A stretch of 7,649 bases of DNA, from contig CAYIWD010000028.1 of the NCBI GenBank assembly GCA_964367055.1, positions 1 through 7,649 of the forward strand, in the 5' to 3' direction. This DNA comes from UM-FILTER-39-64 sp964367055. Its GTDB lineage: Bacteria > Patescibacteriota > Minisyncoccia > UBA6257 > UBA9933. The translations under genes were made by a program, and so were the position numbers. The notes under the pieces were generated by a model. That model was not told the origin of the DNA, ran no database searches, and saw only the letters and a list, made by a program, of their open reading frames with translations. Each line of letters starts with the position of its first letter. Position 1 is the first letter of the stretch. This document shows, piece by piece, positions 1-4,046 of this stretch.

Positions 1-21
1 TCGCCGAGCGAAGCGAGGCGA
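1..21. repeat. Small GC-rich hairpin with GCGAAGC core
   Basis: TCGCC (1-5) pairs with GGCGA (17-21). Inside lies a GA/GA mismatch pair and then GCGAAGC (8-14). The heptamer GCGAAGC is known to form an exceptionally stable mini-hairpin in single-stranded DNA. The hairpin lies 26 bases past the 3' end of the minus-strand tRNA, so it could end that transcript, but any U-run would fall outside the window. The same core recurs at 685-691 (minus strand) and 1285-1291. Confidence 0.5.
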
Positions 22-47
22 ACCTTTCAAACTTGCAATTTCCTCAA

Positions 48-124
48 TGGTGCCCCGGGCAGGACTCGAACCCGCAACCTTCTCCTTAGAACGGAGCCGC
101 TCTATCCAGTTGGGCTACCGGGGC
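48..124 (-). tRNA. tRNA-Arg (anticodon TCT)
   Basis: The minus strand folds into a full cloverleaf. The acceptor stem GCCCCGG/CCGGGGC is perfect (118-124 with 52-58). The D arm holds GGATAGAGC. The anticodon stem GCTCC/GGAGA has one terminal mismatch, and the seven-base loop GTTCTAA carries anticodon TCT (plus-strand 88-90). The T arm is GCGGG-TTCGAGT-CCTGC. The discriminator base is A (51), and a genomically encoded CCA follows (48-50), unlike the other tRNA in this window. C35 and the A after GG in the D loop fit arginine identity. It reads AGA, and AGG by wobble. It is transcribed away from the gene at 166, probably from the minus-strand promoter at 151-178, leaving a leader of about 20 bases for RNase P. 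Confidence 0.95.
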
Positions 125-130
125 AAAAAG

Positions 131-158
131 TTGAGTTTTTCAATCGCTTCATTATAAT
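131..158 (+). promoter_or_regulatory. Promoter of the membrane protein gene, leaderless type
   Basis: TTGAGT (131-136), 16-base spacer, perfect TATAAT (153-158). The -10 box ends 7 bases before the ATG at 166, so the predicted start site falls on or next to the A of the ATG. No Shine-Dalgarno sequence is present. Confidence 0.75.
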
Positions 159-178
159 AGTAGTTATGGAACAGGCAA
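151..178 (-). promoter_or_regulatory. Divergent promoter for tRNA-Arg(TCT)
   Basis: The octamer ATTATAAT (151-158) is its own reverse complement, so the minus strand also reads TATAAT (156 down to 151). Upstream on that strand is TTGCCT (178 down to 173), four of six matches to the -35 consensus, with a 16-base spacer. The predicted start near 144 leaves about 20 bases before the mature tRNA 5' end at 124. The -35 lies inside the first codons of the divergent gene. Confidence 0.5.
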
Positions 179-681
179 AAATCAAGGTATCGGAAAAATT
201 CATGATCGAGTGGCAGGCGCCGGAATTTGAACATCGTCAAAAAGATGTTTCTTGGTACTGGTTGAGTTTAATGGTTAGCATAATTTTATTGGGTTTGTCT
301 GTCTGGCAGAAAAATTTTTTGTTCGCGGTTTTTATTATTATTGCCTGGTTTGTGATTATTTATTCAACCAGCCGCATTCCGACCATTTGGAATTTCAAGT
401 TAAGCGAAAAGGGGATTGAAATTAATTTATTAAAAGATGATAATTCAAGTAATAAATTTTATCCTATAAATGAAATTGAGGGCTTTGATATCCACCGTGA
501 AGGTGGGCAAGAATACAAAGAACTGATATTAAAAATCAAAAAAAGATTTTCCCCTTATTTAAAAATTAATTTTCCTTTAGCTGATGAAACGCAAATCAAA
601 GATTTTTTAAACAAATATATATCCAAAGAAGAATACAGTGAATCATTGGCAGATTCATTTTCAAAATTGATTGGATTTTGA
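166..681 (+). CDS. Two-helix membrane protein of unknown function
   Basis: This 171-residue protein has no recognised enzymatic motif. A short polar N-terminus (about 1-29) contains WQAPEFEHRQK, a pattern I associate with small conserved CPR membrane proteins, though I cannot name a family with confidence. Two hydrophobic helices follow (about 30-46 and 50-66, the second very rich in I, V and F). A soluble C-terminal domain of about 100 residues has alternating hydrophobic strands (LSEKGIEINLL, EGFDIHREGG, ELILKIKKRF, YLKINFPL) ending in a helix. That layout resembles a membrane-anchored pleckstrin-homology-like fold. The start is supported by the promoter whose -10 ends 7 bases upstream, making the mRNA leaderless. 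The gene ends in TGA and stands alone between two tRNA genes. Confidence 0.85.
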   Translation: MEQAKIKVSEKFMIEWQAPEFEHRQKDVSWYWLSLMVSIILLGLSVWQKNFLFAVFIIIAWFVIIYSTSRIPTIWNFKLSEKGIEINLLKDDNSSNKFYPINEIEGFDIHREGGQEYKELILKIKKRFSPYLKINFPLADETQIKDFLNKYISKEEYSESLADSFSKLIGF

Positions 682-682
682 C

Positions 683-693
683 GCGCTTCGCGC
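683..693. repeat. Short palindrome after the membrane protein gene
   Basis: GCGC-TTC-GCGC (683-686, 690-693) begins two bases after the TGA stop. No T-run follows, so it is a poor intrinsic terminator. The minus strand reads GCGAAGC (691 down to 685), the same mini-hairpin core as at 8-14 and 1285-1291. Confidence 0.4.
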
Positions 694-709
694 TAATGCG
701 ATGCCAATA

Positions 710-777
710 TACGAATGCATGCGAATGATACGAATAAATACAAATGTTTTTAGAAATTAGACATTAGAAATTAGAAA
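710..777. repeat. Two short tandem-repeat tracts in the intergenic spacer
   Basis: From 710 to 746 a degenerate unit (TACGAAT, TGCGAAT, TACGAAT, TACAAAT) recurs at 710, 720, 729 and 739, about every ten bases or one helical turn. From 750 to 777 the heptamer TTAGAAA is repeated four times in tandem, with one A-to-C change in the second copy (757-763). The tracts fill the 106-base gap between the membrane protein and the second tRNA. No coding potential is visible, and I could not fix a convincing tRNA promoter here. Confidence 0.7.
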
Positions 778-787
778 TTTTTGTAAA

Positions 788-859
788 GTCCTCATAGCTC
801 AACGGATAGAGCGTAGCCCTGCGAAGGCTAAGATCGAGGTTCAATTCCTCGTGGGGGCA
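788..859 (+). tRNA. tRNA-Arg (anticodon GCG)
   Basis: A complete 72-base cloverleaf. The acceptor stem GTCCTCA/TGGGGGC (788-794, 852-858) includes two G-T wobbles. The D arm is GCTC-AACGGATA-GAGC. The anticodon stem TAGCC/GGCTA is perfect, and the loop CTGCGAA gives anticodon GCG. A four-base variable region is followed by T arm CGAGG-TTCAATT-CCTCG and discriminator A at 859. CCA is not encoded. C35 and the D-loop A after GG fit arginine identity. It would read CGC and CGU. Most bacteria read these codons with an ACG anticodon modified to inosine by TadA, so G34 is unusual. The next base but one (862) starts a protein gene, suggesting co-transcription and release of that mRNA by tRNA processing. 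Confidence 0.93.
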
Positions 860-861
860 CT

Positions 862-1134
862 ATGGACTACTACATAATCATTTATTTTCTCGTGGGGCTG
901 TTGCAGGATTTTGTTATCGCGCTTTATACGAGATTGGTTAACAAAGGCGCGGCAATATCGTCAGCGGTTTTATCAACACTAATTACCATAATAAATTTAG
1001 CAGTGATATACAGCATTTTAATAAGATTTGATTCTGAAAAAAGTATTTTAGCTATCATTGCTTATGCTATAGGCAATGGAGTTGGAACTTTTATTGGCGT
1101 GAAATTTAAAATTGGGTCGCTGATGAGAAAATAG
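862..1134 (+). CDS. Small three-helix membrane protein
   Basis: This 90-residue, almost wholly hydrophobic protein has three predicted membrane helices (about 3-21, 32-54 and 62-82) and a basic C-terminus (KFKIGSLMRK). The segments LLQDFVIALYTRLVNKG and AYAIGNGVGTFIGVKFK resemble the N-terminal membrane part of the UPF0316/DUF5698 group. I make that link from memory of the pattern only, and the cytoplasmic DUF2179 part of that group is absent. The ATG sits two bases after the tRNA-Arg(GCG) discriminator base, leaving no room for a promoter or Shine-Dalgarno sequence outside the tRNA. The mRNA is probably made as a tRNA-mRNA transcript, and 3' processing of the tRNA would leave it leaderless. 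The TAG stop shares its last base with the first GCGAGC copy of the downstream element, so the C-terminus may have been shaped by that insertion. Confidence 0.75.
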   Translation: MDYYIIIYFLVGLLQDFVIALYTRLVNKGAAISSAVLSTLITIINLAVIYSILIRFDSEKSILAIIAYAIGNGVGTFIGVKFKIGSLMRK

Positions 1135-1170
1135 CGAGCCAATGTCTTTTTCAGAAACCTGCGCAGGCGA

Positions 1171-1204
1171 GCCCCGTAAACTCAACTGAGTTGAGTTACG
1201 GGGC
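1171..1204. repeat. Hairpin 1 of the palindromic element
   Basis: GCCCCGTAA (1171-1179) pairs perfectly with TTACGGGGC (1196-1204). After a bulged A, CTCAA (1181-1185) pairs with TTGAG (1191-1195) around a five-base loop. The 3' arm runs straight into GCGAGC, giving GGGGCGAGC, a signature repeated inside the aldolase gene. Confidence 0.85.
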
Positions 1205-1217
1205 GAGCGGGCATGGT

Positions 1218-1240
1218 CTCCCCGACCCGTGGTCGGGGAG
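1218..1240. repeat. Hairpin 2 of the palindromic element
   Basis: CTCCCCGACC (1218-1227) and GGTCGGGGAG (1231-1240) form a perfect ten-base-pair stem with loop CGT. Its inner arm CCCCGACC is identical to that of hairpin 3. No T-run follows on either strand, so it is not a standard intrinsic terminator. Confidence 0.85.
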
Positions 1241-1257
1241 GAGCGAGCCGAGGAACA

Positions 1258-1277
1258 ACCCCGACCGCGGTCGGGGT
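1258..1277. repeat. Hairpin 3, a perfect 20-base palindrome
   Basis: The sequence from 1258 to 1277 equals its own reverse complement, with arm ACCCCGACCG. As single strand it folds with a minimal loop. As duplex it is a cruciform-capable two-fold symmetric site. It shares the eight-base arms CCCCGACC/GGTCGGGG with hairpin 2, so the arms can also pair across the two hairpins. Confidence 0.85.
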
Positions 1278-1325
1278 GGGGCGAGCGAAGCGGGTTAATG
1301 AAAAAGATATTGGCGAGCCCCAAAG

Positions 1326-1334
1326 TTATCCACA
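1326..1334 (+). promoter_or_regulatory. Perfect DnaA-box 9-mer
   Basis: TTATCCACA matches the strongest known DnaA-binding consensus at all nine positions. It is solitary, lies 7 bases after the palindromic element and about 25-35 bases upstream of the duplicated -10 of speD. A lone box does not make an origin. It could mark DnaA control of the promoter or be chance. Confidence 0.4.
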
Positions 1335-1345
1335 ATGAATGTAGA

Positions 1346-1373
1346 TTTGATTTGTTCTATAATGTTCTATAAT
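1346..1373 (+). promoter_or_regulatory. speD-recG promoter with duplicated -10
   Basis: GTTCTATAAT occurs twice in perfect tandem (1354-1363 and 1364-1373), giving two TATAAT boxes (1358-1363, 1368-1373) exactly ten bases apart. TTTGAT (1346-1351) lies 16 bases before the second box and may serve as -35. The predicted start is near 1380, leaving a leader of roughly 90 bases before the likely speD start, in contrast to the leaderless promoters elsewhere in the window. Confidence 0.6.
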
Positions 1374-1407
1374 ATTTAAAAAATCATCCGCGTCTTCAAA
1401 ACTTTGT

Positions 1408-1447
1408 GGAGGAAAATTTTTCCTTTGGGAAGAAAGATTTTCCTTGG
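1408..1447 (+). promoter_or_regulatory. Structured leader of speD with alternative pairings
   Basis: Two imperfect tandem copies of a unit of about 20 bases (1409-1428 and 1429-1447) supply four segments: A AGGAAAA (1410-1416), B TTTTCCT (1418-1424), C GGGAA (1427-1431) and D TTTTCCT (1438-1444). A can pair with B or D, and C can pair with B or D, so folds A:B plus C:D and B:C are mutually exclusive, as in attenuators. A strong Shine-Dalgarno-like GGAGG (1408-1412) lies in segment A, yet no ATG follows at a normal distance. This is inferred from pairing only. Confidence 0.35.
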
Positions 1448-1863
1448 CTGGGTTGAGACGCGCAAAGGTGGTGGAAGAAAGTAAAACTAATTTCGGCGTA
1501 CATCTAACCATTGATGGCTACCGAGGCAACAAAGAAAAACTTAATAATTTTGAACTGGTTTATCGTATCTTAAACGATTTACCCGGAGAAACAGGCATGA
1601 ATAAACTGACCATGCCTTATGTTGTTATCGCCCCGCCGATTACCGAAAAAGACCAGGGTGGTCTTTCTGGTTTTGTCATAATTGCTGAAAGCCATATCAG
1701 CATTCATACTTTTCCTGAAAAAAGATTTGTCAGTATTGATTTTTATACTTGCCGCAACGATTTGGACGAAGATAAAATAATTAATTATTTTAAATCAGTT
1801 TTTGAGCTTGGAGAAGTGGAAATTAACAAAGTAATCAGGGGCACAAAATTTCTTCGGGAATAA
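1444..1863 (+). CDS. speD: S-adenosylmethionine decarboxylase family proenzyme (SpeD)
   Basis: This is a pyruvoyl-dependent decarboxylase. The classical reaction makes decarboxylated S-adenosylmethionine, the aminopropyl donor for spermidine. The hallmark ESHISIHTFPE is present: self-cleavage would occur between Glu82 and Ser83, Ser83 becoming the pyruvoyl group. His88 and Cys103 sit +5 and +20 from it, the same spacing as Ser63, His68 and Cys83 of the Thermotoga maritima enzyme. LSGFVIIAE and the conserved N-terminal FGVHLTIDGY are also seen. The start is uncertain. The frame is open from 1363 and has no ATG near the start. TTG 1444 is the outermost candidate given here, but homology suggests GTG 1468 or 1471, about ten residues before FGVHL. 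No good Shine-Dalgarno sequence precedes any candidate. It is first in an operon with recG, and no spermidine synthase is in view. Some CPR and phage SpeD homologues are reported to decarboxylate arginine or ornithine, so the substrate is open. Confidence 0.9.
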   Translation: MAGLRRAKVVEESKTNFGVHLTIDGYRGNKEKLNNFELVYRILNDLPGETGMNKLTMPYVVIAPPITEKDQGGLSGFVIIAESHISIHTFPEKRFVSIDFYTCRNDLDEDKIINYFKSVFELGEVEINKVIRGTKFLRE

Positions 1864-1872
1864 GGAAATAAA

Positions 1873-4017
1873 ATGATAAAATTAGACTCTCCGCTTTATA
1901 GTATTCGTGGCATTGGCCCGAAATTTTTTGAGCGTCTTAAAAAATTCGGGATACAAACCGTCAGAGATTTGTTGTGGCACTTTCCTTTTCGTTACGAGGA
2001 TTTTTCTAAAATTTCAAAAATTTCCGACTTAAAAATCAATCAGTCTGCTACCATCAGCGGCGTGATTGCGGATATTAAAGCGCATCGGACGTGGAAAAAA
2101 AGAATGTTTATCGTGGAGGCGCTGATTACGGACGACACTGGCAGCATCAAAGCGGTTTGGTTTAATCAAAGGTTTTTACTGGCAATTTTAAAGAAGGGTA
2201 AGATTATAAATTTAGCGGGTAAGGTGGTGGAAACAGACAAAGGTGGAATTTGTTTGACACATCCCATTTACGAATTTTCATCAGGCGATGAGGGCGAAGA
2301 GACAAAGCACACCGGTCGTCTGGTACCTATTTATAGAGAAACAAAAAGATTAACCTCCAAGGCGTTCAGGTTTTTGCTTAAGCCCTTGCTTGAAAATTTA
2401 GAAAAAATAAAAGAGCCCTTACCGCATGAAATTTTAAAACAATATCATTTTCCGGAAATTAATTCTGCCTTAAATAATATCCATTTTCCAGAAACCATTC
2501 GCCAGGCTCAAATTGCTAAAAAAAGATTTGCTTTTGAGGATTTGTTTATTCTTCAATTGGCAAATATCCGTTTGCGGCTGAAGCTAAGCCAAGAAAAGGC
2601 AGTTGGTTTTCCGATGGATGTTGAATTTATAAAATCGCTTTTAAATTTATTGCCATTTGAATTAACCCAAAGCCAAAAAATATCCCTTTTTGAAATTTTA
2701 AAGGATTTTGAAAAGGGGCATCCGATGAATCGTTTGCTTCAAGGAGATGTGGGAAGCGGAAAGACAATTGTGGCGGCAATAGCGGCGATGGTAGCAGCTA
2801 AGCCCTTCGGCGCGGCTCAGGGCAAGCAATCCGCTTTTATGGCGCCGACCGAAGTTTTAGCCAGACAGCATTATTCAACGTTTAAAAAGTTTTTTGGCTA
2901 TTTCAATAAAGGTATCGGGTTATTAACTTCTTCGGAAGCGAGAGTTTTTTATGGCGACAATTTGGAAACCGAAATTAAAAAATCAGAATTTGTAAAAAAG
3001 ATTTATCTAGGAGAAATAAAAATTATTATCGGCACTCATGCCTTAATCCAGAAAAATATTAAATTCAAAGATTTGGCATTCGTTGTGATAGACGAACAAC
3101 ATCGTTTCGGGGTAAAGCAACGCGCCGAATTAATCGACCAAAGCCCGGATATTTTACCGCACTTTTTATCGATGTCAGCGACGCCAATTCCAAGGACTTT
3201 AACTTTGACTATTTTCGGCGACCTGGATTTATCAATTATCAGCGAATTGCCTAAAGGCAGAAAAGAGATTATTACTAAAATCGTGGCTCCAGAAAATCGT
3301 GATAAGGCCTATGCTTTTATTCACGGTCAAATTAAAAAAGGCAGGCAAGCGTTCGTCATCTGTCCGCGAATAGAAAAAGAAGAATCAGAAGAGGGAAAAA
3401 TTTTAAGCAGCCGCGAAATATCTTGGTTAGAAATTAAAAATGTTAAAGAGGAATACGAAAAATTATCCAAAAAAGTTTTTCCGGATTTAAGAGTGGATTT
3501 GCTTCACGGCAGAATGAAGGGAAAAGAAAAAGCTGAAATAATGGAAAAGTTTAAAAATGGTAAAACAGATATTTTGGTTTCTACTTCGGTAATTGAGGTT
3601 GGCGTGGATGTAGCTAACGCCACAATAATGATGATTGAAAGCGCTGACAGATTTGGTTTGGCCCAGCTTTATCAATTTCGCGGCCGAGTCGGTCGTGGCG
3701 AGCATCAGTCATTTTGTTTGCTTTTTACTGATTCGTCAGCCAAGACAACTTATAAAAGATTGTATTCATTATTGGAAGCGAAAAATGGCTTTGAGCTTGC
3801 CGAGATGGATTTGACAATCCGCGGTCCCGGAGAATTTTTGGGGCAGTCGCAAACCGGAAGGCCAGATTTAGCAATGAAAGCGATTAAAAATCCGGAGCTG
3901 GTCAAAGCCAGCCGCCAGTCAGCCGAAACAATTCTTAAAACCGACCCAGAACTTAAAAACTACCCGCTTTTAAAAGACAAATTAGAAACATTCCAGAAGG
4001 AAATACATTTGGAATGA
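1873..4017 (+). CDS. recG: ATP-dependent DNA helicase RecG
   Basis: This cytoplasmic superfamily 2 helicase drives branch migration and regression of stalled replication forks. At 714 residues it is near the usual 680-780. The N-terminus has a helix-hairpin-helix-like start (YSIRGIGPKFFERL), then the OB-fold wedge (about 55-150, with ISGVIADIKAH). Helicase motifs follow: GDVGSGKT (Walker A, 291-298), APTEVLARQHY (Ia), DEQH (407-410), SATPIPRT (435-442), TSVIEVGVDV, and QFRGRVGRG (601-609). The end (AEMDLTIRGPGEFLGQSQTG) is the RecG C-terminal signature. Between motifs I and Ia the segment KPFGAAQGK (310-318) makes the loop about five residues longer than I recall in E. coli and B. subtilis, and its DNA is bounded by inverted GCCCT/AGGGC. 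The ATG at 1873 has a Shine-Dalgarno TAAGGA (1861-1866) overlapping the speD stop, so the two genes are probably translationally linked. Confidence 0.97.
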   Translation: MIKLDSPLYSIRGIGPKFFERLKKFGIQTVRDLLWHFPFRYEDFSKISKISDLKINQSATISGVIADIKAHRTWKKRMFIVEALITDDTGSIKAVWFNQRFLLAILKKGKIINLAGKVVETDKGGICLTHPIYEFSSGDEGEETKHTGRLVPIYRETKRLTSKAFRFLLKPLLENLEKIKEPLPHEILKQYHFPEINSALNNIHFPETIRQAQIAKKRFAFEDLFILQLANIRLRLKLSQEKAVGFPMDVEFIKSLLNLLPFELTQSQKISLFEILKDFEKGHPMNRLLQGDVGSGKTIVAAIAAMVAAKPFGAAQGKQSAFMAPTEVLARQHYSTFKKFFGYFNKGIGLLTSSEARVFYGDNLETEIKKSEFVKKIYLGEIKIIIGTHALIQKNIKFKDLAFVVIDEQHRFGVKQRAELIDQSPDILPHFLSMSATPIPRTLTLTIFGDLDLSIISELPKGRKEIITKIVAPENRDKAYAFIHGQIKKGRQAFVICPRIEKEESEEGKILSSREISWLEIKNVKEEYEKLSKKVFPDLRVDLLHGRMKGKEKAEIMEKFKNGKTDILVSTSVIEVGVDVANATIMMIESADRFGLAQLYQFRGRVGRGEHQSFCLLFTDSSAKTTYKRLYSLLEAKNGFELAEMDLTIRGPGEFLGQSQTGRPDLAMKAIKNPELVKASRQSAETILKTDPELKNYPLLKDKLETFQKEIHLE
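2802..2823. repeat. In-frame palindrome-bounded insert in recG
   Basis: GCCCT (2802-2806) and AGGGC (2819-2823) are inverted arms around a GC-rich core encoding PFGAAQG. The stretch is GC-rich against AT-rich flanks and lies where RecG homologues have a shorter loop. I recall near-identical peptides of the form PF-x-x-AQGK scattered in proteins from many uncultured bacteria, suggesting a dispersed small repeat able to enter coding sequence in frame. Confidence 0.5.
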
Positions 4018-4038
4018 GCGGGTATTATAGTGTATAAT
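4009..4038 (+). promoter_or_regulatory. Promoter of the aldolase gene, leaderless type
   Basis: TTGGAA (4009-4014), 18-base spacer, perfect TATAAT (4033-4038). The -35 abuts the recG stop (4015-4017), and the -10 ends 8 bases before the ATG at 4047. The -10 is the right arm of a perfect inverted repeat, TATTATA-GTG-TATAATA (4023-4039), which could be an operator or give a second -10 on the opposite strand. Confidence 0.7.
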
Positions 4039-4046
4039 AAATAAAA

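Larger units (their letters stand above)
1134..1319. repeat. Nested palindromic element with GCGAGC repeats
   Basis: Outer inverted arms CCAATGTCTTTTTCA (1139-1153) and TGAAAAAGATATTGG (1299-1313) pair over 15 positions with one G-T wobble. After a 2x2 internal loop, 1156-1162 (AACCTGC) pairs with 1290-1296 (GCGGGTT). Inside sit three hairpins, at 1171-1204, 1218-1240 and 1258-1277. GCGAGC starts at 1134, 1167, 1203, 1243, 1281 and 1313, marking the edges of the units, and the outer copies form a GCGAGCC direct repeat. There is no open frame with coding character. As RNA it would fold into a multi-branched, giant-cloverleaf structure. As DNA it resembles a miniature transposable or REP-type element. 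It fills most of the 309-base gap before speD. Confidence 0.75.

Noticed and set aside
1218..1277. Intrinsic terminators formed by hairpins 2 and 3
   Set aside because: Strong GC stems are present, but no T-run follows on either strand.
1134..1319. CRISPR array suggested by six GCGAGC copies spaced 32-40 bases
   Set aside because: The repeated unit is only 6-7 bases, the spacers are palindromic and related to each other, and no cas gene is present.
1326..1334. Replication origin
   Set aside because: Only one perfect DnaA box, with no box cluster, dnaA or dnaN gene; nearby TTATCCA matches inside genes are incomplete.
1048..1335. Minus-strand open frame of 95 codons across the palindromic element
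   Set aside because: It is the reverse reading of the hairpins, low in complexity and rich in R, S, P and G, with no family signal, and it overlaps the small membrane gene.
1406..1456. 16-codon leader peptide gene starting at GTG 1406
   Set aside because: There is no Shine-Dalgarno sequence ahead of it and the codon is weak; it is mentioned only as part of the leader hypothesis.
1326..1511. Minus-strand open frame of 61 codons over the speD leader
   Set aside because: It is antisense to the promoter, leader and speD N-terminus, with no recognisable domain or own promoter.
3487..3705. Minus-strand open frame of 72 codons inside recG
   Set aside because: It is a shadow of the conserved RecG helicase motifs on the other strand.
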